Of a stretch of DNA of 64,000 bases, positions 34,945 through 44,387 are shown piece by piece. The DNA comes from Bradyrhizobium lablabi (GTDB lineage: Bacteria > Pseudomonadota > Alphaproteobacteria > Rhizobiales > Xanthobacteraceae). Position numbers and translations under genes: made by a program. The stretch spans positions 1-64,000 of the forward strand of contig NZ_JAFCJK010000019.1 of the NCBI RefSeq assembly GCF_018131005.1, read 5' to 3'. Within the stretch, counting starts at the first letter, position 1, and each line of letters begins with the position of its first letter. The notes under the pieces are model-generated. The model saw only the letters and a list, made by a program, of their open reading frames with translations. It was not told the DNA's origin and ran no database searches.

Positions 34945-36846
34945 ATGACCCTGCGCAACAAGTCTGCTGTCCACAACAAGTCTGCTCTCCGCCAACAATC
35001 CGCTCTTCGCAAGACGGCTCAACGCAAATTGATCGACGCCAAGCCTGCCGCGAAAAAAGCAGTCGGCAAAACCGGCAAGCTGCCTGAATGGAATCTCGCC
35101 GATCTCTATTCGGGTATCGACGCGCCGGAAGTCGCGCGCGACTTGCAGAAACTGGATGCAGATTGCGTCGTGTTTGAGACCGACTACAAAGGCAAGCTCG
35201 CAGAGAATACGGCTGGTGACGGCGGTGGCAAGTGGCTTGCCGCGGCGGTGCGGCGCTATGAAGCGATCGACGATCTCGCCGGCCGTCTCGGCTCTTACGC
35301 CGGATTGGTTCATGCCGGCGACAGCGTCGATCCCGCGATCTCGAAATTCTATGGCGACGTTTCGGAACGGCTGACGGCCGCGTCGGTTCATTTGCTGTTC
35401 TTCTCGCTCGAGCTCAATCGCATTGACGATGATGTGATCGAGGCCGCGATGCGGGAGCCTGAGCTCGGCCATTACCGGCCATGGATCGAGGATCTGCGCA
35501 AGGACAAGCCCTATCAGCTCGAGGACCGGGTCGAGCAGCTCTTCCACGAGAAGGCCCAGAGCGGCTATGCGGCCTGGAACCGGCTGTTCGACCAGACCAT
35601 CTCCGGGCTGCGCTTCAAGGTCTCGGGCAAGCAGCTTGCGATCGAGCCGACGCTGAACCTGCTGCAGGACAAGGCGGGCGACAAGCGCAAGGCTGCAGCT
35701 CAGGCGCTGGCGAAGACCTTCAAGGACAATGAGCGCACCTTCGCACTGGTCACCAACACGCTCGCCAAGGACAAGGATATCTCAGACCGCTGGCGCGGCT
35801 TCCAGGATGTCGCCGATGCCCGACACCTGAACAACCGCGTCGAACGCGAGGTAGTCGATGCGCTGGTCGCATCGGTGCGCGCGGCCTATCCGAAACTCTC
35901 GCACCGCTACTACGCGCTGAAGGCGGGCTGGTTCAAAAAGAAGAAGTTGCCGCACTGGGACCGCAACGCGCCGCTGCCATTCGCGGCGACCGGCACGATC
36001 GACTGGCCCGAGGCGCGCAACATGGTGTTGTCGGCGTACCGCGGCTTCTCGCCGAGGATGGCCGATATCGCGGAGCGCTTCTTCACCGATCGCTGGATCG
36101 ATGCGCCGGTTCGTCCTGGCAAGGCGCCAGGCGCCTTCTCGCATCCGACCACGCCGTCGGCACATCCTTACGTGCTGATGAATTATCAGGGCAAGCCGCG
36201 CGACGTGATGACGCTCGCCCACGAACTCGGTCATGGCGTGCACCAGGTGTTGGCGGCCAAGAACGGCGCGCTGATGGCGCCGACGCCGTTGACGCTTGCC
36301 GAGACCGCCAGCGTGTTCGGCGAAATGCTGACCTTCAAGCGGCTGTTGTCGCAGACCAGGAACGCAAAACAGCGCCAGGCGCTGCTCGCGGGCAAGGTCG
36401 AGGACATGATCAACACCGTGGTGCGGCAGATCGCGTTCTATTCCTTCGAGCGCGCGGTCCACACCGAGCGCAAGAACGGCGAACTCACCGCCGAGCGCAT
36501 CGGCCAGATCTGGCTCGGCGTGCAGGGCGAGAGCCTTGGGCCGGCGATCGAGATCAAGCCGGGCTACGAGACGTTCTGGATGTACATCCCGCACTTCATC
36601 CATTCGCCGTTCTATGTCTATGCCTACGCATTCGGCGATTGCCTGGTGAACTCGCTCTACGCGGTCTACGAGCACGCCTCCGAAGGCTTTGCCGAGCGCT
36701 ATCTCGACATGCTCTCGGCCGGCGGTACCAAGCACTACTCCGAACTGCTCAAGCCGTTCGGCCTCGACGCCAAGGACCCGAAATTCTGGGACGGCGGCCT
36801 CTCCGTCATCGCCGGAATGATCGACGAGTTGGAGGGGATGGGTTGA
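34945..36846 (+). CDS. M3-family oligoendopeptidase (PepF type)
   Basis: This 633-aa zinc peptidase has HELGH at residues 426-430 and the downstream glutamate region (LAETASVFGEML), the hallmark of M3 oligopeptidases that cut short peptides in the cytosol. The start at ATG 34945 is preferred over a TTG at 34885. The first 40 residues are unusual, lysine-rich and built from near-repeats (NKSAVH, NKSALR, QQSALR), absent from most relatives. Length otherwise fits the PepF family. It is transcribed away from the sigma-54 regulator. Confidence 0.92.
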   Translation: MTLRNKSAVHNKSALRQQSALRKTAQRKLIDAKPAAKKAVGKTGKLPEWNLADLYSGIDAPEVARDLQKLDADCVVFETDYKGKLAENTAGDGGGKWLAAAVRRYEAIDDLAGRLGSYAGLVHAGDSVDPAISKFYGDVSERLTAASVHLLFFSLELNRIDDDVIEAAMREPELGHYRPWIEDLRKDKPYQLEDRVEQLFHEKAQSGYAAWNRLFDQTISGLRFKVSGKQLAIEPTLNLLQDKAGDKRKAAAQALAKTFKDNERTFALVTNTLAKDKDISDRWRGFQDVADARHLNNRVEREVVDALVASVRAAYPKLSHRYYALKAGWFKKKKLPHWDRNAPLPFAATGTIDWPEARNMVLSAYRGFSPRMADIAERFFTDRWIDAPVRPGKAPGAFSHPTTPSAHPYVLMNYQGKPRDVMTLAHELGHGVHQVLAAKNGALMAPTPLTLAETASVFGEMLTFKRLLSQTRNAKQRQALLAGKVEDMINTVVRQIAFYSFERAVHTERKNGELTAERIGQIWLGVQGESLGPAIEIKPGYETFWMYIPHFIHSPFYVYAYAFGDCLVNSLYAVYEHASEGFAERYLDMLSAGGTKHYSELLKPFGLDAKDPKFWDGGLSVIAGMIDELEGMG

Positions 36847-37035
36847 GATGCCGGCGCTCTACAGCGGAAGGGCGCGGGACTCCTTATCCAGCGCGGCCGG
36901 CGAGGGAGGAGGCCCGACCCCCTGGAGCCGGGACAATTGGCCTTCCAAATGGCCCGATGGGAATGGCGGCGTTGCCCTGCCACCCCGTTTGCGGTAATTG
37001 CTCACCCGGATGTGAATTCTGACTGGGGACCATCG

Positions 37036-37188
37036 ATGGCAGACCATAGCGAAGTGGCCTACACGACCGCTGACGGCAATGACTATCTGGCGCATGAGCA
37101 GACCTATGAAGGGTTTCTCATGCTGGTCAAATACGGCACGATCAGCGTCGCTATCATTCTCATCCTGATGGCCTTTTTCCTGGTCTGA
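37036..37188 (+). CDS. aa3-type cytochrome c oxidase subunit IV peptide
   Basis: This 50-aa single-helix peptide is the small subunit IV of alphaproteobacterial aa3 cytochrome c oxidase. It has a soluble N-terminus of about 22 residues, then the typical EGFLMLVKYGTISVAIILIL helix. The family is fewer than 60 residues, so the ATG at 37036 is correct; longer in-frame starts would give an unrelated extension. The main oxidase genes are not in this window. It lies before the transhydrogenase operon, as in several relatives. Confidence 0.88.
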   Translation: MADHSEVAYTTADGNDYLAHEQTYEGFLMLVKYGTISVAIILILMAFFLV

Positions 37189-37328
37189 TCCCGGACCGGA
37201 TGCTGCACCGCCGTCCCCCGGCGATACCCGGAATTTCTGTCGAGCCCGGTGGCAAGACCGGGTATCCAACCTGGCGAAAGTAACGCTAGTCTGAGGACGC
37301 GGGCGCCGCTCGCGCCGCCGGAGGCCCC

Positions 37329-38456
37329 ATGAAGATTGCCGTTGCCAAGGAAATCGATCCGTCCGAGCCGCGGGTTGCGGCTTCCCCGGACACCGTCAAG
37401 AAATTCAAGGCGATCGGCGCCGAGGTTGTGGTCGAGCCGGGCGCGGGCATCAAGTCGGGTCTGCCCGATTCCGAATTCACCGCAGCCGGCGCAACCGTCA
37501 GCGCCGACGCTCTGAAGGACGCCGACATCATCATCAAGGTGAAGCGGCCTGAAGCCTCGGAGCTCTCCAAGTACAAGCGCGGCGCGCTCGTCGTCGCGAT
37601 CATGGACCCCTACGGCAACGACGCCGCGCTGAAGGCGATGGCCGATGCGGGCGTGTCGGCGTTCGCGATGGAGCTGATGCCGCGCATCACCCGCGCGCAG
37701 GTGATGGACGTGCTGTCCTCGCAGGCCAACCTCGCCGGCTACCGCGCGGTAATCGAAGGTGCGGAAGCCTTCGGCCGCGCATTCCCGATGATGATGACCG
37801 CGGCCGGCACCGTTCCTGCCGCAAAAGTGTTCGTGATGGGCGTCGGCGTCGCCGGCCTGCAGGCGATCGCGACCGCGCGACGGCTGGGCGCCATCGTCAC
37901 GGCGACCGACGTGCGGCCCGCAACCAAGGAGCAGGTGGAGAGCCTTGGCGCCAAATTCCTCGCGGTCGAGGACGAGGAGTTCAAGAACGCGCAGACCGCC
38001 GGCGGCTACGCCAAGGAAATGTCCAAGGAGTACCAGGCCAAGCAGGCCGCGCTGACCGCCGAGCACATCAAGAAGCAGGACGTCGTGATCACGACGGCGC
38101 TGATTCCGGGCCGCCCTGCGCCGACACTCGTCTCGGCCGAAATGCTGAAGTCGATGAGGCCGGGCTCGGTGCTGGTCGATCTTGCCGTCGAGCGCGGCGG
38201 CAATGTCGAGGGCGCCAAGGCCGGAGAAGTCGTCGACGTCGATGGCGTCAAGATCGTCGGCTATACCAACGTCGCCGGCCGAGTCGCGGCGTCAGCGTCC
38301 GGCCTCTACGCGCGCAATCTGTTCTCGTTCATCGAGACGATGATCGACAAGGCGAACAAGGCGCTCGCCGTCAACTGGGACGACGAGCTGGTGAAGGCCA
38401 CCGCGCTGACCAAGGACGGCGCCGTCATTCATCCCAGCTTCCAGCCGAAGCAATAA
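37329..38456 (+). CDS. pntAA: NAD(P) transhydrogenase alpha subunit, part 1 (NAD(H)-binding)
   Basis: PntAA (375 aa) is the soluble NAD(H)-binding domain I of the proton-translocating transhydrogenase, which uses proton force to drive NADPH formation. The Rossmann fingerprint GVGVAGLQAIATARRLGA lies near residues 175-192, and the alanine-dehydrogenase-like N-terminus (MKIAVAKEIDPSEPRVAASP) matches the family. It is the first gene of the split alpha arrangement pntAA-pntAB-pntB, typical of Alphaproteobacteria, with only 11 bp before pntAB. Confidence 0.96.
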   Translation: MKIAVAKEIDPSEPRVAASPDTVKKFKAIGAEVVVEPGAGIKSGLPDSEFTAAGATVSADALKDADIIIKVKRPEASELSKYKRGALVVAIMDPYGNDAALKAMADAGVSAFAMELMPRITRAQVMDVLSSQANLAGYRAVIEGAEAFGRAFPMMMTAAGTVPAAKVFVMGVGVAGLQAIATARRLGAIVTATDVRPATKEQVESLGAKFLAVEDEEFKNAQTAGGYAKEMSKEYQAKQAALTAEHIKKQDVVITTALIPGRPAPTLVSAEMLKSMRPGSVLVDLAVERGGNVEGAKAGEVVDVDGVKIVGYTNVAGRVAASASGLYARNLFSFIETMIDKANKALAVNWDDELVKATALTKDGAVIHPSFQPKQ

Positions 38457-38467
38457 GGAGACAAGCC

Positions 38468-38785
38468 ATGGAGCATCTCGCGCAGGCCGTCGATCCCTTC
38501 GTGTTCCGGCTGTCGATTTTCGTCCTCGCCGTGTTCGTCGGCTATTTCGTGGTGTGGTCGGTGACGCCAGCGCTGCACACGCCGCTGATGAGCGTGACCA
38601 ACGCGATCTCCTCGGTGATCGTGGTTGGCGCGCTGCTTGCTGTCGGCGTCGGCCTGGTCTCCAGCGGCTCGGGCTGGGCACGCGGCTTCGGCTTCGTCGC
38701 GCTGGTCTTTGCCTGCGTCAACATCTTCGGCGGCTTCCTCGTCACCCAGCGCATGCTGGCGATGTACAAGAAGAAAGCCAAGTGA
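38468..38785 (+). CDS. pntAB: NAD(P) transhydrogenase alpha subunit, part 2 (membrane)
   Basis: PntAB (105 aa) forms part of the membrane domain II that carries protons. It has about three to four hydrophobic helices (FRLSIFVLAVFVGYFVVW, then TNAISSVIVVGALLAVGVGL) and a basic C-terminus (LAMYKKKAK). AAGGAGA lies a few bases before the ATG. It is the middle gene of the operon, 43 bp from pntB. Confidence 0.94.
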   Translation: MEHLAQAVDPFVFRLSIFVLAVFVGYFVVWSVTPALHTPLMSVTNAISSVIVVGALLAVGVGLVSSGSGWARGFGFVALVFACVNIFGGFLVTQRMLAMYKKKAK

Positions 38786-38828
38786 TCGGCAACCACCTCG
38801 GGGTAAAGAGGAAAATTGGGGACCTGAG

Positions 38829-40226
38829 ATGAGCGCCAATCTCTCCGCACTGTTGTATCTCGTGGCAGGCGTGCTTTTCATCCTGTCGCTGCGCGGCCTG
38901 TCGAGCCCGGCCACCTCGCGCCAGGGCAATCTGTTCGGCATGGTTGGCATGGCGATCGCGATCGGCACTACGCTCGCGAACCATCCGCCCGCGGATGGCC
39001 TCGCCTGGCTGCTCGTCATTCTCGGCGTTGCAATCGGCGGTGCGATCGGTGCCGTGATCGCGCGGCGCGTGCCGATGACCTCGATGCCCGAGCTGGTGGC
39101 AGCCTTCCACTCGCTGGTCGGCATGGCAGCGGTGCTGGTCGCCGCCGGAGCGTTCTATGCGCCTGAAGCGTTCGACATCGGCACGCCGGGCAACATCCAC
39201 AAGCAGAGCCTGGTCGAGATGTCGCTCGGCGTCGCTATCGGCGCACTGACTTTCACCGGATCGGTGATCGCGTTCCTGAAGCTGTCGGCGCGGATGAGCG
39301 GCGCGCCGATCATCCTGCCGTTCCGGCATATCATCAATATCGTGCTCGGCCTTGCGCTCGTCTTCTTCATCGTCGGGCTCGTAATGTCGGGCAGCGCTGT
39401 CGACTTCTGGCTGATCACCATCATCGCGTTGGTGCTGGGCGTGCTCATGATCATCCCGATCGGGGGCGCCGACATGCCGGTCGTGATCTCGATGTTGAAC
39501 TCGTATTCCGGCTGGGCTGCCGCCGGCATCGGTTTCACGCTCGGCAATTCCGCGCTGATCATCACCGGCGCGCTGGTCGGCTCATCCGGCGCGATCCTGT
39601 CCTACATCATGTGCCACGCAATGAACCGGTCCTTCATCTCGGTCATCCTCGGCGGCTTCGGAGGCGAGACGGCGGCAGCCGGCGGCGGCAGCGGTGAGCA
39701 GAAGCCGGCAAAGCTCGGCTCGGCCGACGATGCCGCCTTCATCATGAAGAATGCATCCAAGGTCATCATCGTGCCCGGTTACGGCATGGCGGTGGCACAG
39801 GCCCAGCACGCGCTGCGTGAAATGGCCGACATGCTGAAGAAGGAAGGCGTCGAGGTGAAATATGCCATTCACCCCGTCGCCGGTCGCATGCCCGGCCACA
39901 TGAACGTGCTGCTCGCCGAAGCCAATGTGCCCTATGACGAGGTGTTCGAACTCGAGGACATCAATTCGGAATTCGCGCAGGCCGACATTGCCTTCGTGAT
40001 TGGCGCCAACGACGTCACAAACCCGGCCGCCGAAGAGGACAAGACCTCACCCATCTATGGCATGCCGGTGCTACAGGTCTGGAAGGCCGGCACCGTGATG
40101 TTCATCAAGCGCTCGCTCGCATCCGGTTACGCCGGCATCGACAATCCGCTGTTCTATCGCGACAATACCATGATGCTGCTGGGCGACGCGAAGAAGGTGA
40201 CCGAGAATGTCGTCAAGGCCATGTAG
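38829..40226 (+). CDS. pntB: NAD(P) transhydrogenase beta subunit
   Basis: PntB (465 aa) supplies the rest of the membrane domain and the C-terminal NADP(H)-binding domain III. Many membrane helices (about residues 1-265) precede the soluble domain, which carries VIIVPGYGMAVAQAQHALREM and the KYAIHPVAGRMPGHMNVLLAE stretch typical of domain III. The ATG at 38829 begins the family sequence; an in-frame start at 38625 would read through pntAB. It is the last gene of the pnt operon. Confidence 0.96.
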   Translation: MSANLSALLYLVAGVLFILSLRGLSSPATSRQGNLFGMVGMAIAIGTTLANHPPADGLAWLLVILGVAIGGAIGAVIARRVPMTSMPELVAAFHSLVGMAAVLVAAGAFYAPEAFDIGTPGNIHKQSLVEMSLGVAIGALTFTGSVIAFLKLSARMSGAPIILPFRHIINIVLGLALVFFIVGLVMSGSAVDFWLITIIALVLGVLMIIPIGGADMPVVISMLNSYSGWAAAGIGFTLGNSALIITGALVGSSGAILSYIMCHAMNRSFISVILGGFGGETAAAGGGSGEQKPAKLGSADDAAFIMKNASKVIIVPGYGMAVAQAQHALREMADMLKKEGVEVKYAIHPVAGRMPGHMNVLLAEANVPYDEVFELEDINSEFAQADIAFVIGANDVTNPAAEEDKTSPIYGMPVLQVWKAGTVMFIKRSLASGYAGIDNPLFYRDNTMMLLGDAKKVTENVVKAM

Positions 40227-40232
40227 CGCCGC

Positions 40233-41051
40233 TTGCGGGCGTTGATCCTTGTCCTGCAATGGCTCCTGATCGTCGCGGCGGTCATCTATCTCGCCGGTCT
40301 TTCGGTGCTGTTCCTCAGGCAGCGCGAGATCCTGTTTCCGGTCCCGCCGGTCGGACGGACCGCGCCGGACGCCGCAGGATTCCCCGAAGCGGAAGAGCAC
40401 GTCCTGACCACGACGGATGGCAAGAAGGTGATCGTCTGGCATGTGCCGGCGAAACCGGGCCATCGTGTGGTTCTGTTCTTTCCGGGCAATGGCGATGTCC
40501 TCGCCGGGCTCGTCGCCCGGTTCAAGGGCATCATTTCTGACGGCACCGGTCTGGTCGGGCTGTCCTATCGTGGTTACGCCGGCTCAAGCGGTTCTCCGAG
40601 CGAACCCGGCCTCCTGCTGGATGCCGAGGCTGCATATCGCTTTGCCACCTCACGCTACAGCGCCAATCAGATCGTCGCCTGGGGATTCTCGCTCGGGACC
40701 GGCCCGGCGGTAGCGATCGCGGCCAAGCATCCCGTCGGCAAGCTGATCCTGGAGGCGCCCTTCACCTCGGCCGCGGACATTGCGAGAGCGCGGTATCGCA
40801 TCGTGCCGGTCGGCCTGTTGATGCGGGATCAATTCCATTCCGATCGGCGCATCGCACGGGTCACGGCACCGCTCCTGATCATGCACGGCGCGAGCGATCC
40901 GGTGATCCCGATCAGCTTCGGCGAGCGTCTCTTCGCACTTGCGCACGAGCCCAAGCAGTTCGTGCGCTTCCCGGGTGGCGGACACGAGAACCTCGACGAT
41001 TTCGGTGCGATCGGGATCGCGCAGCAATTCATCGATGCTCCGGGAGGCTGA
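40233..41051 (+). CDS. Membrane-anchored alpha/beta hydrolase (BEM46-like)
   Basis: This 272-aa protein has one N-terminal membrane helix (residues 5-27) and an alpha/beta-hydrolase domain. The fold shows LSYRGYAGSSG, the nucleophile elbow GFSLGTG (G-x-S-x-G), a late Asp in GASDPVIP, and His in GGGHENL. Relatives are serine hydrolases of unknown substrate. There is no ATG at the 5' end; TTG at 40233, 7 bp after the pntB stop, is the likely start, so it may be translated with the pnt operon. Confidence 0.82.
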   Translation: MRALILVLQWLLIVAAVIYLAGLSVLFLRQREILFPVPPVGRTAPDAAGFPEAEEHVLTTTDGKKVIVWHVPAKPGHRVVLFFPGNGDVLAGLVARFKGIISDGTGLVGLSYRGYAGSSGSPSEPGLLLDAEAAYRFATSRYSANQIVAWGFSLGTGPAVAIAAKHPVGKLILEAPFTSAADIARARYRIVPVGLLMRDQFHSDRRIARVTAPLLIMHGASDPVIPISFGERLFALAHEPKQFVRFPGGGHENLDDFGAIGIAQQFIDAPGG

Positions 41052-41104
41052 CGGCGGCGGTTGTCTGTCGCATAATCACGACAGTTGAATCGGGGACCTT
41101 TGAC

Positions 41105-42202
41105 ATGAGCGCACACGGACCGATGCCGCGGTCGGCCTGGCTATTTCCCGCCCTTGGCCTGTTGCTGTTTGTCGCAGTCACGGCTTGGGACTACGCGTTC
41201 GCGCCATCGGCCGGAGGGTGGCTGTTCGCGGCAGCACTGCTCGTCATTTTGTTCGGCACGGTATTCGCGGCAGTTCATCACGCCGAGATGATCGCCGAAC
41301 GGATCGGCGAGCCGTTCGGAACGCTGCTCCTGACGCTTGCCGTGACCGTTATCGAGGTGGCGCTGATCGCAACCATCATGCTGGGCGACACGCCGGCACC
41401 GACGCTGGCGCGCGACACCGTGTTTGCGGTGGTCATGATCGTCTGCAACGGCCTCGTCGGGCTGTGCATCTTTATCGGCGGCATCAGGTACCGCGAGCAG
41501 GATTTTCAGATCACCGGCGCGAACCTTTACCTCAGCGTCTTGTTCGTGCTGGCGACCATCACGCTGGACATGCCGAACTTCACGCTGACCGCGCCCGGGC
41601 CGGTCTATTCCACAGCCCAACTCGCCGTCGTGAGCATGGTGACCTTGCTCCTCTATGCGGTGTTTCTCTACACCCAGACCATCCGCCACCGAGATTATTT
41701 CGTTAGCGGCGCGGACGAGGCGGCCGCGCATGGCGAGGTGATGTCGGACCGCATGCTGGCAATCAGCATTGCCCTGCTGCTGGTGGCGCTCCTGTCGGTG
41801 GTGCTGCTTGCCAAGAAGTTCTCGATCGTGGTCGATGTCGTGACCGCGAAGGTCGGCGCGCCGCCGGCCTTTGCGGGCGTCCTTGTCGCGCTCCTGATCC
41901 TGCTGCCGGAGAGCGTCGCCGCGGTGTCGGCGGCGCGCAAGAATGATCTGCAGAGGAGCATCAACCTCGCGCTCGGCTCATCGATTGCTACCATCGGGCT
42001 CACGGTTCCCGCCGTGGCCGTTGCCGCCTATGCGCTCGACAAGGAACTCGTGCTCGGGCTCAGCAACCAGCATATGTTGATCCTGCTGCTCACCTTTATG
42101 GTCAGCATGCTCACCTTCGGAACCGGTCGCACCAATATCCTGTTCGGACTGGTGCACATGGTGGTGTTTGCCGTGTTCGTGTTCATGGTCTTCGTGCCGT
42201 AA
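41105..42202 (+). CDS. chaA: Sodium-potassium/calcium-proton antiporter ChaA
   Basis: This 365-aa protein is an inner-membrane cation/proton exchanger of the CaCA family and closely follows the E. coli ChaA layout and length (366). It has eleven or so helices. Paired exchanger motifs are present: GEPFGTLLLTLAVTVIEVAL with its acidic residue, and LLPESVAAVSAARKND followed by NLALGSSIATIGLTVP. It probably exports calcium or sodium/potassium in exchange for protons. A ribosome site (GGGGAC) precedes ATG 41105. The cupin gene follows 13 bp after the stop. Confidence 0.92.
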   Translation: MSAHGPMPRSAWLFPALGLLLFVAVTAWDYAFAPSAGGWLFAAALLVILFGTVFAAVHHAEMIAERIGEPFGTLLLTLAVTVIEVALIATIMLGDTPAPTLARDTVFAVVMIVCNGLVGLCIFIGGIRYREQDFQITGANLYLSVLFVLATITLDMPNFTLTAPGPVYSTAQLAVVSMVTLLLYAVFLYTQTIRHRDYFVSGADEAAAHGEVMSDRMLAISIALLLVALLSVVLLAKKFSIVVDVVTAKVGAPPAFAGVLVALLILLPESVAAVSAARKNDLQRSINLALGSSIATIGLTVPAVAVAAYALDKELVLGLSNQHMLILLLTFMVSMLTFGTGRTNILFGLVHMVVFAVFVFMVFVP

Positions 42203-42215
42203 TGGAGGAAGCGAT

Positions 42216-42500
42216 ATGCTCAGCGCCAAGTCGGACGTCCAGGTGGATACCGCGGAGGTACGCGTCACCGAATGGCGGCTCGCGCCGGGCAGCGCCACCG
42301 GCCATCACACCCATGAGATGGATTACGTCATCGTGCCGATCACATCGGGCGAAATGACGATCGTGGCTCCGAACGGCGAGCGTTCGAAGGCGCAGCTTGG
42401 CGCTGGTAAATCGTATTTCCGCAAGGCCGGCGTCCAGCACGACGTGCTCAACGAGACGGCGAGCGAGATCGTGTTCCTCGAGATCGAGCTAAAGCCATAG
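42216..42500 (+). CDS. Small cupin-domain protein
   Basis: This 94-aa single-domain cupin has the first motif as GSATGHHTHEMDYVIVPITSG and the second as PNGERSKAQLGAGKSYFRKAGVQHDVLNET. The histidines can bind a metal. Substrate is unknown. GGAGGAA just before ATG 42216 fixes the start, and it follows chaA closely enough to be co-transcribed. Confidence 0.85.
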   Translation: MLSAKSDVQVDTAEVRVTEWRLAPGSATGHHTHEMDYVIVPITSGEMTIVAPNGERSKAQLGAGKSYFRKAGVQHDVLNETASEIVFLEIELKP

Positions 42501-42607
42501 GCGTGCCTCGGCGGGCTCCGCGCCGGAAGGCCGGGCCCTTGGCGCGCCCGGACGGGTGACCGAACGGAAGGCCGGATCGGCCGGCGGCGCTCGGGGATGA
42601 AACCAAT

Positions 42608-43588
42608 GTGATAACAAAAGTGACGGCGGAACAGGGGTTTGCCACCGATCTGTCGCAGTTGATCCAAGAATGTGCCTCAAAGTTCCAGCATCAAACCCCG
42701 GGCGGGGAGTGGCAGGTCATGCTGAGTGTTCTGAAGAAATTCGCGATGGACATCTTTCCCTCGGTGGCAGCGACCATCATCGGGGCGTACATCGTTAACC
42801 ACTACATCGTCGCCAAGCCGGAAGCGCCGTCAACCGCTGCGGTGTCTGCCACCACCTCGCAGGCGCCGGCCAAGCCGGCGGAGAAGCCGACCGCAGTTTC
42901 GAACCTTCCCGAAGCCGGCGTGAAGGCGAAGGGGATGTCCGAGCGTACGCTGCTCGAGCGCGCAACCTCCGAAAAGGCTACAGTCACGGAGAAGTCTGCC
43001 GAGAAATCCGCTGACGCGAAGCCCGCTGAAGTGAAGCCCGCTGAAGCGCCGGCCGAAACTGCGAGCATTCCTGCCGAGCCGCGCCGTCAAACGGCCGCGC
43101 CGAAGGCGGTGGCGAAGCTCGCGCCGGCGACCGCGGCTCACACGGCGCAGCCTGCCGCGTCGGTCGAGGCGACCGCCGCATCCGACGAGGCGCGTGACGC
43201 CAACGACCTCGCCCGCGCGGCAATTGACCGGTTGCGCAAGGAAAATCCGGCACGTCCGCAGGAGGCGCCACGCACGGCCGATGTCGCCCGCTCGGCCGAG
43301 GCGCCTCGTGCAGTAGCACCGGCGGCGATGCGGCCGCTGCCGCCGCCGATCATGGTGTCGAACCCGGTCAACGAAAACGTCGATCGTTCGCAGTTGCGGC
43401 CGCCTTATGCGGCCAGTGCGCAGGATCCGAGCCGTCCGACGCCGCCAGCCGATATCCCATTGGCGGCGCGGCCCCCGCTCGATCTACGTGTCGAAGCCGC
43501 CGTGCCGACGCCGAAGGAGGAGCCGTCGGTGGCCGACGACATGCTGTCCGCCGCCAAGTCGGTGTTCCACGCCGTTCTGCCGAAGTGA
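42608..43588 (+). CDS. Single-helix protein with long Ala/Pro-rich tail, unknown
   Basis: I do not recognise a family for this 326-aa protein. After about 50 N-terminal residues there is one membrane helix (FPSVAATIIGAYIVNHYIV). The remainder is a low-complexity region rich in Ala, Pro, Glu and Lys, with only a short conserved-looking end (ADDMLSAAKSVFHAVLP). Starts at 42608 and 42719 are both possible. It may be a periplasmic or cytosolic scaffold, but nothing shows a function. It ends 28 bp from the convergent TPR lipoprotein gene. Confidence 0.6.
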   Translation: MITKVTAEQGFATDLSQLIQECASKFQHQTPGGEWQVMLSVLKKFAMDIFPSVAATIIGAYIVNHYIVAKPEAPSTAAVSATTSQAPAKPAEKPTAVSNLPEAGVKAKGMSERTLLERATSEKATVTEKSAEKSADAKPAEVKPAEAPAETASIPAEPRRQTAAPKAVAKLAPATAAHTAQPAASVEATAASDEARDANDLARAAIDRLRKENPARPQEAPRTADVARSAEAPRAVAPAAMRPLPPPIMVSNPVNENVDRSQLRPPYAASAQDPSRPTPPADIPLAARPPLDLRVEAAVPTPKEEPSVADDMLSAAKSVFHAVLPK

Positions 43589-43616
43589 TTTGATGGGTAT
43601 GGCGTTTGCGGACGCT

Positions 43617-44273
43617 CTAGCCGCCGGTACGCGCGAGACCGCTGCGAGCGGCTTCATCGCGGGGCCGCAGCGCGAGCGCGCGGTTGTAGGACATTGCCGC
43701 CTTGGTCTTTTCGCCGAGCCGCTCATAGGCCTGCCCGCGTGTCGTCCACGCCGCGCCACTGTTGGGATCGGCCTGCACGGCCTCGTCGAGGTCGGCAGCG
43801 GCTTCCTTGGCCTTATCCAGGGCGAGGTAACTGGTGGCGCGTCCGAGCAGCGGCTCGACCTTCTGCGGCGATAATCCGCTCGCGGCCGTGAAATCCTCGA
43901 TCGCCTGCTGATGCTGGCCTTGGCCCTGATAGATCAGGCCGCGGCCATAGAGCGCCTGAATGTTGTAGGGATCGGCCGCCAGCGCCTGGTCGAATTCCGC
44001 AAGTGCTTCCTTGGTCTTGCCGGAGTGTGCCAGCACCTGGCCGCGTGTCGCACGGTCTTTGGCGTCACTGATGTTCTTTGCGGTGACGGTGTCAGCAGGC
44101 TTGTCAGCTACGGCCGGCTGCTTTGGTTTGTCGTCAGCGCCCAACGACCCGAGGTCGAAGGAGCAACCTCCCAAGGGCAGGCCGACAACGACGGCAACGA
44201 CGACGAGGCGTCCCGCGCGGTGACGGCGACATGGCTGCGCAAGAGCGGGGCGAAATGGCGGGGAGGCCATCAT
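43617..44273 (-). CDS. TPR-repeat lipoprotein
   Basis: This 218-aa protein has a basic N-terminus and a hydrophobic segment ending in a lipobox (LGGC, with a following serine), so it is probably lipidated. Four or so TPR units follow (AEFDQALAADPYNIQALYGRG, then LLGRATSYLALDKAKEAAADL, then WTTRGQAYERLGEKTKAAM). Such proteins usually dock partners in the periplasm. The start at 44273 is chosen over an upstream in-frame ATG at 44339 because it places the signal peptide at the terminus. It lies downstream of the rpsU terminator. Confidence 0.85.
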   Translation of the reverse strand: MMASPPFRPALAQPCRRHRAGRLVVVAVVVGLPLGGCSFDLGSLGADDKPKQPAVADKPADTVTAKNISDAKDRATRGQVLAHSGKTKEALAEFDQALAADPYNIQALYGRGLIYQGQGQHQQAIEDFTAASGLSPQKVEPLLGRATSYLALDKAKEAAADLDEAVQADPNSGAAWTTRGQAYERLGEKTKAAMSYNRALALRPRDEAARSGLARTGG

Positions 44274-44324
44274 GCAAAACGCTCTTGGAGGTAATTTTGC
44301 ATTTGGCAACCCGGAACACGTCCA

Positions 44325-44361
44325 GCTTGAAAACGACAACGCGGGCCCGAGGCCCGCGTTG
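44325..44361 (-). terminator. Intrinsic terminator after rpsU
   Basis: Perfect 11-bp stem CAACGCGGGCC (44337-44347) / GGCCCGCGTTG (44351-44361) with a CGA loop. On the minus strand the hairpin is followed by T-C-G-T-T-T-T-C, a U-rich tail. It lies 27 bp past the rpsU stop. Confidence 0.85.
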
Positions 44362-44387
44362 TTACAATTCCGGATCGGCTATTCGGA

